From a virus: 22,832 bases of DNA. The stretch spans positions 1 to 22,832 of the IMG/VR virus record IMGVR_UViG_3300020472_000183. One strand, given 5' to 3'. Positions 7,878 to 16,498 of this stretch are shown here, piece after piece. The translations under genes and the position numbers were made by a program. Below the pieces are notes generated by a model. It was not told the DNA's origin and made no database searches. It saw nothing but the letters and a program-made list of their open reading frames with translations. Positions within the stretch are counted from its first letter, which is position 1; each line of letters begins with the position of its first letter.

Positions 7878-8390
7878 ATGGCAACACGCAAACCGATAAT
7901 CTATATCAATGGCTATCCAAGCGAATTGGATATTGCTAGCGATCGTCTGAATACTCCGTGGATTTATAGAGCCTCCTCTGCTCCCACTGCTCAGACAGCA
8001 GACATGTGGTACGACACCACAAATAGTTTGCTCAAGATGTGGAATGGTAGCGCTTGGGAATCTGTTGGTGGAAGCAAAGTTTACATTCAAACATCAGCTC
8101 CTAGTTCAGGGATGAACGAAGGAGACTGGTGGCATAACACGACTGATTCAAGTACTAAAATATATCTAGCTGGATCAATCAACGCTTGGACTGCTGTAGG
8201 TGGTGGAGGCGGAGGGGGTTCTGGTGGAGGAACAGATACGTCGTTTCTTGAAAACGAATATCTGGTTACGACTTCATACACAATTGGTGATGGTGATGGT
8301 GACAAGAATGCCGTATCAGTTGGACCGATGACAATTCAAAATGGAGCAATTGTCACGGTTCCTGCTAACAGAATATGGGTGATCCTCTAA
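7878..8390 (+). CDS. Tail-fibre-associated protein (170 aa) with Gly-rich linker
   Basis: Two related units, at about 34-63 and 73-107, have the pattern SAP, then (D/E)xWxxxT, then KxY or KMW, and end in W-x-x-V-G. These short WxW-type beta hairpins are common in fibre and tail-tip proteins. A Gly linker (108-118) leads to a C-terminal strand-rich tail, SVGPMTIQNGAIVTVPANRI. That ending resembles the short trimer-capping sequences of phage fibre proteins. Both junctions have no spacer: the ATG directly follows the upstream stop, and the next gene starts directly after this one. It is probably part of the fibre network. Confidence 0.7.
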   Translation: MATRKPIIYINGYPSELDIASDRLNTPWIYRASSAPTAQTADMWYDTTNSLLKMWNGSAWESVGGSKVYIQTSAPSSGMNEGDWWHNTTDSSTKIYLAGSINAWTAVGGGGGGGSGGGTDTSFLENEYLVTTSYTIGDGDGDKNAVSVGPMTIQNGAIVTVPANRIWVIL

Positions 8391-11267
8391 ATGCCACAAT
8401 ACGGAAAACTAAAAATTGATGAATTTCTGTACAACAACTCAGGTACAGATGTCACTCTTGTTCTTAACAATATTGCTCTAAAGGCAAATCCTACATTCAC
8501 TGGAACGGTAACAGTTCCAACAGCAACCGCAGGAGATAATAGTACTAAAGCAGCATCAACAGCATTCGTTGTAGCTAGTTTTGCTCCAAAGGTATCACCC
8601 ACATTTAGTGGAACGGTAACAGTACCAACTGCTTCAGCCGACGACAACACTACCAAGGCTGCTTCCACTGCTTATGTTCAAACAGAACTAGGAGACTATT
8701 TAACAACAGCCACGGCTACGAGTACTTACGCACCAAAAGCAAATCCTGCTTTTACAGGATCAGCAACTGGAGTTAATCTCACTTTAAGTGGAGACCTCAC
8801 TGTTAATGGTACAACTACAACGATTAATACGACAACACTTCAAGTAGAAGATAAAAATATAGAAATAGGCAAAGTTTCTAGTCCATCAGATACGACCGCC
8901 GACGGTGGAGGTTGGACTTTACTTGGAGCCACGAACAAGACATTCAACTGGGTTAATGCTACTGATGCTTGGACTTCTAGTGAGCATATTCATCTAATAG
9001 ATAACAAGAAGTTATTTGTTGGAGGTGCATCAGGAACGACTGATGGGCTTGAGATTGTTCATAATGGTTCAAACAGTATTCTTAATGACTCAGGAACAGG
9101 AACTCTTCAACTACAACTAGGCGGTTCAACCAAGTTAGAAATACAGTCAGGTGGAATAAACGTAACTGGTGCAATTCAAGTTAACGGCTCTGCTTTAAGT
9201 ACTGCCCCTCAAATTACGGCTACTGCATCAGGTGCTATTACCGCTGGTAACGCTGTAATCGTTAATGCAAATGGAACTGTTAGTAAAGCGACATTAAACG
9301 TAACTGCTAATAATGAATCTCAAATTACTGCGACTTTATCTGGTACTCCCCGTAGTACCTCTAGTGAGATGACTGGCGCATGGGATGAGTTTATGTGGGG
9401 CTACGACACGCAATATAGTGTTCTTCTTTGTGGTACTAGCAGTGTAGGTGGTAGTAATGATTATAAATTTAGAATGGCTAGCTGGACTGGAAGTGGTGAT
9501 GGCACTTTCCCAGTATTAACTTCTCCTAAATTCACTGTCCCTAGTGGACAGAGACTTTGGGATATTGGCCCCATAGTCGAAGATCCTAATCAGAATAAAC
9601 ATATTATTTTTTATTCGACCAATAATGACTACAGCAATCCTTACTGCAAAGGTGCTGTTATCACTGTTACTAGTGCAACTGCTGCCTCAGTAGGTTCTGC
9701 TGTTAACTTCTCTGCTAGTGGAGATTATTTTTCTCCTTGGGGTTGCTTTGACAGCAACGTAGACAAATTTATTACTACTTATACGACTTCTTCAGGAGCC
9801 CTAAAAGTAAGAGCTTGTTACATTGATGGTACGTCAATTACTAATCATAGTGAAATAACTGTTCAAGATGGTACTGGTAGAACTTCAAGTGATAAAGCAA
9901 GACTTGTTTTTGATTCTACAAATAATAAAACTGTTTGTATTTACTCAGTAGGAGCCACCCTGAAAGCAAAAGTCATAACATGTGCTTCTAACGGAACTGT
10001 TACAGCGGGTAGCGAGGTAGCTATTACAAGTTCAGGTGACTTTCCTCACGCTGATTTCAGTACTAAAGACGGAAAGATAGCTGTTGTTTATAGGAAACCC
10101 AGTAATGGTTATCGTGTTATATGTGGAACGGTAAGTGGAACAAGTATATCTTTTGGCTCTGAATTTGATTTTGCAGGTCTTTCAACTAATGATATTAGTG
10201 TAAAAGTCAAATATTCTGCAGGATCTGAAAAGTTTATAGTCCTGTTCCGAGATAATAATACTAAATTACAAGGAGAAGTACTAAATTTATCAGGGACTAC
10301 ATTTAGTGAACATGCGGATATAATCAGTGATGAAGGAGCAGCTTGGGGTTTAGCAGGTGACCAAGCTATTCGTTATGGGGATAGAAACTCATTTACCTTT
10401 ATATATGATCCTACTAAAGGGAGGGTAGCTTATCTTTATTCAGATAATGGTAGTAATGGCCCATACTATACTCACTCATTTGTAGATGGGGTTTCTGCGA
10501 CAAATTTAACGACAGAGAATTATATAGGTGTAGCCGCTGCTTCTGCTTCGGATACCGCTACAGCTACTATTGATGTTTCAGGTGCTACTAACGCCAATCA
10601 ATCTTCGTTAACACCTGGCCAAAAGTATTATGTTCAAGGTAACGGTTCATTAGGTTTAACAAAAGGTACTCCATCAGTATTTGCAGGCACTGCTGTAGCT
10701 GCTACTAAGTTAATAGTTAATGATCAGCAACCTATTCCCGTTTCAGTATGGGAAGTAGTAGCAACTCACGATTTATCAGATGGTGCTCAAACGATTAACA
10801 ATACTGGTTGGTCTGATTCATACCAAATGTACAAGTTAGTTATAACAGGACTGAGTGGCCTTACTTCACAAGTCTATTTGCGTTATTATTTTGATGCCTC
10901 AGCATCTTCTACTGGTACGGGAACTCTTGCAACCTCAGACCACTATGATTACAAAAGATTTGCGTGGAGTGGGCAAATGGGCAGTGCCACTGGGCAGTAT
11001 TACCATAAACTTTATAATAATAGTTCATCTGCTAACTGGTATTCTGTTGAATTAAATTTCCCAATGCATAGTGCAGGTTCAACATCTACACCTAAAGGTT
11101 GTTATGGAACTATGTACTTTGGAGGATTTTCTGTATTTAACGAAGTAGGTGGTTACTCTCACTCTGCTACAAATTCTCATTTTTTAAAAGGAGTTCAAGT
11201 TTATTTTCCTGGTGGTGTAACCAATATGGTAGGTAGATTAACCTTCCTTAGACAGAAATATGCTTAA
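8391..11267 (+). CDS. Tail fibre / receptor-binding protein with propeller-like insertion (958 aa)
   Basis: Domains in order: a short N-terminal cap (1-30); repeated fibre motifs NPTFTGTVTVPT-x-DN-TKAASTAFV at about 33-60, 70-96 and 118-135; a shaft segment (130-270); the first half of a small beta domain (272-309); a large insertion (about 325-700) with six or seven repeats of a beta-propeller-like pattern (D-x-x-x-NK then four strands, for example near 403, 457, 512, 561 and 612); the second half of the small domain (708-777, with SLTPGQKYYVQ); and a C-terminal jelly-roll-like region (785-958). This is typical of a host-recognition fibre. About 83 residues (118-200) are nearly identical to part of the 398-residue fibre downstream. 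Confidence 0.85.
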   Translation: MPQYGKLKIDEFLYNNSGTDVTLVLNNIALKANPTFTGTVTVPTATAGDNSTKAASTAFVVASFAPKVSPTFSGTVTVPTASADDNTTKAASTAYVQTELGDYLTTATATSTYAPKANPAFTGSATGVNLTLSGDLTVNGTTTTINTTTLQVEDKNIEIGKVSSPSDTTADGGGWTLLGATNKTFNWVNATDAWTSSEHIHLIDNKKLFVGGASGTTDGLEIVHNGSNSILNDSGTGTLQLQLGGSTKLEIQSGGINVTGAIQVNGSALSTAPQITATASGAITAGNAVIVNANGTVSKATLNVTANNESQITATLSGTPRSTSSEMTGAWDEFMWGYDTQYSVLLCGTSSVGGSNDYKFRMASWTGSGDGTFPVLTSPKFTVPSGQRLWDIGPIVEDPNQNKHIIFYSTNNDYSNPYCKGAVITVTSATAASVGSAVNFSASGDYFSPWGCFDSNVDKFITTYTTSSGALKVRACYIDGTSITNHSEITVQDGTGRTSSDKARLVFDSTNNKTVCIYSVGATLKAKVITCASNGTVTAGSEVAITSSGDFPHADFSTKDGKIAVVYRKPSNGYRVICGTVSGTSISFGSEFDFAGLSTNDISVKVKYSAGSEKFIVLFRDNNTKLQGEVLNLSGTTFSEHADIISDEGAAWGLAGDQAIRYGDRNSFTFIYDPTKGRVAYLYSDNGSNGPYYTHSFVDGVSATNLTTENYIGVAAASASDTATATIDVSGATNANQSSLTPGQKYYVQGNGSLGLTKGTPSVFAGTAVAATKLIVNDQQPIPVSVWEVVATHDLSDGAQTINNTGWSDSYQMYKLVITGLSGLTSQVYLRYYFDASASSTGTGTLATSDHYDYKRFAWSGQMGSATGQYYHKLYNNSSSANWYSVELNFPMHSAGSTSTPKGCYGTMYFGGFSVFNEVGGYSHSATNSHFLKGVQVYFPGGVTNMVGRLTFLRQKYA

Positions 11268-11334
11268 TTTATTCTTCTTAATCCTCCTTCAGGACTAGAT
11301 ACTCCTATAATCAATAGGTAATTATATAAGTCTT

Positions 11335-11508
11335 ATGGCAGATCAGGAACTTGTTCGTCAACTAATTGAGAAAGTAAAAGAGCAGCAAGCAGTAGGCGCG
11401 AAATTTCAAGCAGTAAATAAAGCAGTGGACGAACTGAAGACAACTATAGCTCAGGAAGAAATAAATGCATTAGAAGAGGTCACACCTACAGATGTAGTTC
11501 CAGAGTAG
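11335..11508 (+). CDS. Small acidic helical protein (57 aa) between fibre genes
   Basis: ATG at 11335 opens a 57-codon frame ending in TAG at 11506-11508. The protein begins MADQELVRQLIEKVKEQQAV and is charged and helical with a coiled-coil-like heptad feel (residues 5-45), ending in an acidic, Pro-containing tail. It lies alone between two fibre genes, filling most of the 298-base gap. A small coiled-coil protein could be a fibre chaperone or assembly factor, but there is no sequence proof. Regular codon use and composition make it a plausible real gene. The flanking spacers (11268-11334 and 11509-11565) show no clear promoter or terminator. Confidence 0.6.
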   Translation: MADQELVRQLIEKVKEQQAVGAKFQAVNKAVDELKTTIAQEEINALEEVTPTDVVPE

Positions 11509-11565
11509 ACGTTAGCTTCTTCGGTTCAATTAAACTACTGATAGGAAAATAGAAGAAACCTATTC

Positions 11566-12762
11566 ATGGCTTACGGTGACCTAAAGGTAAGGAATTTAAT
11601 ATGGAATACAGGCTCTGGAGATAACACAGTTGTCCTGAGTACATTAGCGACTACCAGTTCGCCGACTTTCACTGGAACGGTAACAGTACCAACTCCAACA
11701 GCAGGAGATAATAGTACTAAAGCAGCATCTACAGCCTTTGTAGTAGCATCCTTTGCTCCTAAAGCAAGTCCAGCATTCACAGGAACTGCAACAGGGGTGA
11801 ATCTCACACTGAGCGGGGATTTGACTGTTAATGGAACAACGACAACTATTAATACGACGACACTTCAGGTAGAAGATAAAAATATAGAGATAGGTAAAGT
11901 ATCAAGTCCTAGTGATACAACTGCTGATGGAGGAGGTTGGACTTTAAAAGGTGCAACCGATAAGACATTTAATTGGGTTAACTCAACTGATGCTTGGACT
12001 TCTTCTGAACATATTGCGTTAGCGAGTGGTAAATCTTTCCAGGGAAATCTGACTGGAAACGTCACAGGTAATGCTTCTGGAAGTGCGGCAACGGTTACGG
12101 GTGCTGCTCAAGCTGCAATCACTTCTGTTGGAACGCTTACTGGTTTAACTGTTAGTGGTAATACAACAATTAGCGGAAATTATCTTGATATTCAAGACAC
12201 TAAAAAATTACGTTTAGGTACTGATGGTGATTGCCAGTTCTATCATAGTGGAGGTGCAAATTTTATAGAAACAGGTAGTCAAATAATTCATATCCAAAGT
12301 GATTCTTCTATTCGATTACAGAAGAATACAGGTAATGAAAATATGTTGGTTGCTAATGCAGGCGGCTCAGTAGATTTATATCACAACAACTCAAAGAAAA
12401 TAGAAACCACAGCGACTGGCGTTACGGTAACTGGAACGGTATCAGATTCAATAGGTGATGTAAGAAAACTTGGATATACAAGTACAAGTTCAGCCTATAC
12501 ATTATTACAATCGGATAATGGTAAGTTTATAGAAATGGGAGGCGGAGGAGTAACAGCTCCTTCTGGTATGGCCGCAGGAACGATGATAACTATTGTAAAT
12601 GTTGCGTCTGCAGATCAGACTATTACTCAAGGTTCTAACTTTACTTTGACTAATGCGGCTGATGCTTCTACAGGTAATAGAACCCTAGCTTCAAAAGGAA
12701 TGGCAACTATTTTATTTCTTGGGTCTGCACAGGGCTCTATCACAGGTGCAGGGTTGTCATAA
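11566..12762 (+). CDS. Second tail fibre protein (398 aa)
   Basis: The N-terminal cap (MAYGDLKVRNLIWN) and the motif SPTFTGTVTVPTPTAGDNS mirror the larger fibre at 8391-11267. Residues 68-150 match residues 118-200 of that protein with about five differences. After about residue 155 it diverges into shaft repeats (GNLTGNVTGNASGSAATVTG) and a segment with DTKKLRLGTDGDCQFYHSGG, common in marine phage fibres. The C-terminal end (about 310-398) is a small beta-rich tip ending in GSAQGSITGAGLS. The shared base with a different tip suggests both proteins plug into the same attachment point on the particle. No Shine-Dalgarno is visible. Confidence 0.8.
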   Translation: MAYGDLKVRNLIWNTGSGDNTVVLSTLATTSSPTFTGTVTVPTPTAGDNSTKAASTAFVVASFAPKASPAFTGTATGVNLTLSGDLTVNGTTTTINTTTLQVEDKNIEIGKVSSPSDTTADGGGWTLKGATDKTFNWVNSTDAWTSSEHIALASGKSFQGNLTGNVTGNASGSAATVTGAAQAAITSVGTLTGLTVSGNTTISGNYLDIQDTKKLRLGTDGDCQFYHSGGANFIETGSQIIHIQSDSSIRLQKNTGNENMLVANAGGSVDLYHNNSKKIETTATGVTVTGTVSDSIGDVRKLGYTSTSSAYTLLQSDNGKFIEMGGGGVTAPSGMAAGTMITIVNVASADQTITQGSNFTLTNAADASTGNRTLASKGMATILFLGSAQGSITGAGLS

Positions 12763-12804
12763 TGCTCTACTACATCTACTTCACACATAGAGAGGTTATT
12801 TAAC

Positions 12805-15483
12805 ATGTCACCAATGCAGCAAATTTTTCTTGGTTTAGGTGCAGTTACTACGAAAACTTACGTTGACGATGTGTTCTCAACATACGTCTATAAAGGAAAT
12901 TCAACAGCTAGGTCGATTACTAATAATATAAACCTTACAGATAACGAAGGGATGGTATGGATAAAAAATAGAAGTAGCGCGAATAATAGTGTTATCCAAG
13001 ATACTATTAGAGGAGCAGGAGCAACAAAAAAACTTTGTAGTAATTCAAATAAGCATGAAAATTCAGGGGTTAATAGTGATACTAGGGATGGGTATATTAG
13101 TGCTTTTAATAATAATGGATTTTCTTTAGATAGAAGTGGTTCAGCAGCTGGTTATGATTGGCAAAATGTAAATAAAAATTCTAATGATTATGCAGCTTGG
13201 ACATTCCTTAAGAAACCTGGTTTCCTAGATATTGTTACCTACACTGGAAATGGTACCGCTGGTCATCAAATTGCTCATGAATTAGGCTGTATGCCTGGCA
13301 TGGTGATAGTTAAGCGTCGTAGTGGTGAAGCTGGTGATTGGCTTATTTGGCATAGAGGCGTTCATCCAACTGATGCTGGAGATTATTTCTTATCACTGGA
13401 TACAAATTTTCAAGCATATGACAATTCAAATATATGGAATGATACAAATCCTACAGCGAATCACTTTACTGTCGGCGGTGAAGCAGGAGCTAATGCTAAT
13501 GGCGCTGAACTTGTAGCCTACGTATTTGCAGGAGGTGAATCCACATCCGCCACTGCACGATCTGTCTTTTTCGATGGCGATGATGACAGACTAACCTTTT
13601 CAGCTACAAGTGATTTTGCTTTTGGTACTGGAGATTTTACTCTAGAGTGTTGGGCAAAAAGAGCAGAAGATAATGATGCATATTCAAGATTAATGGCCTT
13701 CGGCCCTTATTGGAACAATAATGATTCTAATGGTATTGCTTTTGATGATGGAGATCACGCTAATAAAATAACTTTTTCATCTTATAGAAATATCAATCAA
13801 GGCGATGTTCCTAGTAATGGAAGAGTATTAGTCTCAAATTCAAACGTATATACTGGTCACTGGTATCACGTAGCCGTAACAAGATCATCAGGTGTTTTTA
13901 GATTATTTATCAACGGAATATTAGAAGACACAGATAGTTCAATTACAAGTAGGGCTACAGAAGCATCTGCCACTAATACAATGGCTATTGCTGGAACAGT
14001 AGATAGGATGGTAAGTGAACCTTTTGACGGGAATATTTCTAATGTACGAGTAGTAAAAGGAACGGCACTTTATACATCTTCATTTAGGCCACCAACTAAA
14101 CCACTTACTAACGTAACTAATACCAAACTTCTTTGTTGCAACAATTCCAGCACGACTGGAAGTACCGTTACTCCAGGAACAATCGTTGCTGATGGTTCAC
14201 CTATTGCTAAAACAGATTCACCATTCGATGACCCTGCTGCATTTACTTTTGGAGACGCAGGGGATCAAAACGTAATCAAGACGGGTAGTTATACAGGAAA
14301 TGGAAACGCCGACGGTCCTGAAGTTTATCTAGGATTTGAACCATCTTGGGTCATGTTGAAAAACACTACTGGAACTGGCAAATGGATGATGGCTGACAGT
14401 ATGAGAGGGGCTGTTACTGGAGGGGATGACCCATATTTAGATGCATCCGACTCGGCTGCAGAATATACAACTTACGACTGGATTGAATTTACTTCAACTG
14501 GATTTAAGTTAAAGAATACAGGTGCTGCTTTGAATACTGATGGTAGTAACTACGTCTATCTATGCATAAGAAGACCTGATGGATACGTTGGCAAGCCTCC
14601 CGAACTTGGTACGTCTGTATTCGCTATGGATACAGGTAATAGTAGTGAGACGATTCCTGTCTTTGATAGTGGATTCCCTGTTGATTTTGCACTTATGAGA
14701 ATATTTGCAGGTGCTCAAGAATGGTACACATCTGCAAGATTGATCTCTGGAAAACGTTTATTCACAGATGGTGAGAATGCTGAAGCATCTTTAGATGGAA
14801 TGACCTTTGACTCAAGCTCAGGATGGGCTAAGAAAGGAAGTACTTATTCTTGGGGAAATACATACCAGTCATGGATGTGGAAACGCCACGCTGGTTTTGA
14901 TGTGGTTTGTTATGACGGATCAGGTGGTAATCAGACTCAAAAACATAGCCTTGGTCAAGTGCCTGAGATGATTTTTACAAAGCCAAGATCATTTTCTGAT
15001 TGGTGGGGTGTTTATCATGTAGGTACTGGAAATAATAAACTTCTGAGATTAAATAATAGTGATGCTGCATATGTAGATGCTTATCCATGGCAAAGCACGA
15101 CACCTACTTCAACTGTTTTTTATCTAGGACTAAATAATGCAATTAATAAAAGTGGAGAAAAATATTTGGCTCTTTTATTTAGCAGCGTTGACGGCATCAG
15201 CAAGGTCGGATATTTTGACGGCTCAAGTTCTACTCAAACCATAACCACAGGATTTGCGCCCAGATTCCTCATATTGAAATGTGCAAGTCATGGTGGAGAC
15301 TGGTTTGTATTTGATACTGTAAGAGGTTGGAGTTCAGGGAATGATCAATTCCTTATGTTAAATGCAAATACTGCACAAGGTGCGTATGACTACGGTGCTC
15401 CTACTTCAACAGGATTTACTCTGACTGTTCATAATGATCATAATAATGCAGGTCGTACATACATTTATTATGCCCATGCGTAG
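12805..15483 (+). CDS. LamG-containing tail fibre protein with DUF7483-like repeats (892 aa)
   Basis: GAGAGG upstream of the ATG is a reasonable Shine-Dalgarno. The N-terminus (1-27) is MSPMQQIFLGLGAVTTKTYV, followed by repeated DUF7483-like units (about 28-137 and 138-245), recognisable by YTGNG, a Gly-rich HxLGxxP step and a VIVK strand. Residues 252-445 are a LamG/concanavalin-A-like domain (SVFFDGDDDRLTF, GDFTLECWAK, WYHVAVTRSSGVFRLFINGI and FDGNISNVRVVKGTALY). More DUF7483-like units fill 486-892. It is likely a carbohydrate-binding host-recognition fibre. The reading frame ends abruptly at 15483, but removing one C near 15473-15475 would extend it by 18 residues to 15532. Confidence 0.85.
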   Translation: MSPMQQIFLGLGAVTTKTYVDDVFSTYVYKGNSTARSITNNINLTDNEGMVWIKNRSSANNSVIQDTIRGAGATKKLCSNSNKHENSGVNSDTRDGYISAFNNNGFSLDRSGSAAGYDWQNVNKNSNDYAAWTFLKKPGFLDIVTYTGNGTAGHQIAHELGCMPGMVIVKRRSGEAGDWLIWHRGVHPTDAGDYFLSLDTNFQAYDNSNIWNDTNPTANHFTVGGEAGANANGAELVAYVFAGGESTSATARSVFFDGDDDRLTFSATSDFAFGTGDFTLECWAKRAEDNDAYSRLMAFGPYWNNNDSNGIAFDDGDHANKITFSSYRNINQGDVPSNGRVLVSNSNVYTGHWYHVAVTRSSGVFRLFINGILEDTDSSITSRATEASATNTMAIAGTVDRMVSEPFDGNISNVRVVKGTALYTSSFRPPTKPLTNVTNTKLLCCNNSSTTGSTVTPGTIVADGSPIAKTDSPFDDPAAFTFGDAGDQNVIKTGSYTGNGNADGPEVYLGFEPSWVMLKNTTGTGKWMMADSMRGAVTGGDDPYLDASDSAAEYTTYDWIEFTSTGFKLKNTGAALNTDGSNYVYLCIRRPDGYVGKPPELGTSVFAMDTGNSSETIPVFDSGFPVDFALMRIFAGAQEWYTSARLISGKRLFTDGENAEASLDGMTFDSSSGWAKKGSTYSWGNTYQSWMWKRHAGFDVVCYDGSGGNQTQKHSLGQVPEMIFTKPRSFSDWWGVYHVGTGNNKLLRLNNSDAAYVDAYPWQSTTPTSTVFYLGLNNAINKSGEKYLALLFSSVDGISKVGYFDGSSSTQTITTGFAPRFLILKCASHGGDWFVFDTVRGWSSGNDQFLMLNANTAQGAYDYGAPTSTGFTLTVHNDHNNAGRTYIYYAHA

Positions 15484-15532
15484 TGCTGGCCGAATAGACC
15501 CTAATTTTGCGTTACCACCAAAAGAAGACTAA
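15476..15532 (+). CDS. Tiny ORF, or frameshifted end of the LamG fibre (18 aa)
   Basis: ATG at 15476 overlaps the last bases of the fibre gene in the +1 frame and runs to TAA at 15530-15532, encoding MRSAGRIDPNFALPPKED. Read through from the fibre with one C less in the CCC at 15473-15475, it would continue YIYYA-MRSAGRIDPN, resembling the internal unit YVYLCIRRPDGYVGKPPE of the same protein. So it is either the true C-terminus lost to a one-base slip or a short coupled ORF. Confidence 0.4.
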   Translation: MRSAGRIDPNFALPPKED

Positions 15533-15559
15533 GCTTACATAACGTAAGATAAGTCTCGC

Positions 15560-15853
15560 ATGACATTACTTGACCAAAGAGAGAAAGCAAAACGATCAGT
15601 CAGGCAGCAACAGAACCGCTGTGATTTTATTAATTATCTATATGACCGCTCTGGTCGTCATGATTTACCAAAAGGCCAACACCCCCATGCTGTTTTTACA
15701 GGGCTAGCAGAAGACTTTGCTTTGGAATTGGGTAGAGAAATTGTCGAAGACATGTCTAATAATTGGCATATTAAAAATGTAAGAGATGGGTTAGAGGTCA
15801 GAGACAACGCCAAGAAGATTGTTTTCGAGCAAAAAGATGAAGCTCAGAATTAG
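15560..15853 (+). CDS. Hypothetical protein (97 aa)
   Basis: A small soluble protein with a basic, helical N-terminus (MTLLDQREKAKRSVRQQQNR) and a mixed C-terminal half including LAEDFALELGREIVEDM and the ending FEQKDEAQN. There is no membrane segment, signal peptide or domain that I recognise. It lies just after the fibre genes and overlaps the next small gene by 17 bases, so the two are probably co-translated. The function is unknown; the position suggests an accessory or assembly role, but that is only context. Confidence 0.6.
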   Translation: MTLLDQREKAKRSVRQQQNRCDFINYLYDRSGRHDLPKGQHPHAVFTGLAEDFALELGREIVEDMSNNWHIKNVRDGLEVRDNAKKIVFEQKDEAQN

Positions 15854-16034
15854 TCAGCCTAATCAACAAATCGAAGCAATGGTTGGTGCTAGGGAGTTCT
15901 TGCTTCGTTTAACTGATACAAAGGAAACACCAAGGATTCCTAGAGAAGTCAGAAGAGAAGCAAGAGCAATCATGAGACACTTCCCACCAGAACATGAGTT
16001 AAGACCCCTATTGATTAAACTTTTGGATAAATAA
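15837..16034 (+). CDS. BPSL0761-like small protein (65 aa)
   Basis: I prefer the ATG at 15837 (MKLRISQPNQQIEAMVG) over one 18 bases upstream, because it gives a natural N-terminus and a short 17-base overlap with the preceding gene. The core REFLLRLTDTKETPRIP-x-x-VRREARAIMRHFP (residues about 19-49) fits the BPSL0761-like family, whose members share REFL, a short acidic loop, VRREA and (L/M)RHYP. That family is small, of unknown function and frequent in bacterial and prophage genomes. The call is from motif recall and unchecked. A spacer of 43 bases follows, with a weak AATAGG/CCTATT hairpin. Confidence 0.65.
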   Translation: MKLRISQPNQQIEAMVGAREFLLRLTDTKETPRIPREVRREARAIMRHFPPEHELRPLLIKLLDK

Positions 16035-16077
16035 ATTACCTACAATAGGGAATAAGTGCCTATTAGAAAATATTCTC

Positions 16078-16497
16078 ATGCTCTTTGCTGGAAGTAGATC
16101 AGAGGTTGGTCCATTGTTGGGAATTGGCCCCGACCTTGGACAACCTGAACCAATGCAAGAGCGAAATCAAATTTGCCTGCAAACAGATCCTCCACAGTGC
16201 TTTGACGTGAGTGATCCTTTTGATACTTCTTTAGATACTCGTTCTCCTTTAGACAATCCAAGTCGCAAAGATTTTGAAGATGAAATGAAACCTGGAGAAG
16301 GAGGACCACCGTCTGATTTTAATCTTCAAGATTTTCTAGTTCCTATAAAAAAAGCAGAAGTTCCTGATACTTGGAACGAAGGAACTGGAATTGAAAAAGG
16401 AGGTTATGAGAATGCTCCTCAATGGTTAAGAGATCAGATATGGAAACAAGACTTAAGAAGAAGACAAGAATTAGGTTTGGAACCGGTGGCTTATTGA
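16078..16497 (+). CDS. Acidic, Pro-rich hypothetical protein (139 aa)
   Basis: The first 75 residues are Pro/Asp-rich and look disordered, with two cysteines (about 33 and 41). The C-terminal part (about 110-139) is helical and basic, with APQWLRDQIWKQDLRRRQEL. No Shine-Dalgarno and no recognised domain. The next gene starts one base after the stop, so the two are probably translated together. Composition and placement resemble the small accessory virion proteins near the start of the window, but the function is unknown. Confidence 0.6.
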   Translation: MLFAGSRSEVGPLLGIGPDLGQPEPMQERNQICLQTDPPQCFDVSDPFDTSLDTRSPLDNPSRKDFEDEMKPGEGGPPSDFNLQDFLVPIKKAEVPDTWNEGTGIEKGGYENAPQWLRDQIWKQDLRRRQELGLEPVAY

Positions 16498-16498
16498 T

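Noticed and set aside
8087-8305. Pro-rich minus-strand frame
   Set aside because: It is the reverse complement of the Gly-rich linker of the plus-strand gene at 7878-8390.
8742-12015. Insertion sequence or recombination repeat
   Set aside because: The repeated segment lies within coding frames of two fibres, with silent divergence and no terminal inverted repeats or transposase; gene duplication explains it.
12762-12803. Thirteen-codon ORF (MLYYIYFTHREVI) after the second fibre
   Set aside because: Very short, no Shine-Dalgarno and no resemblance to its neighbours; probably chance.
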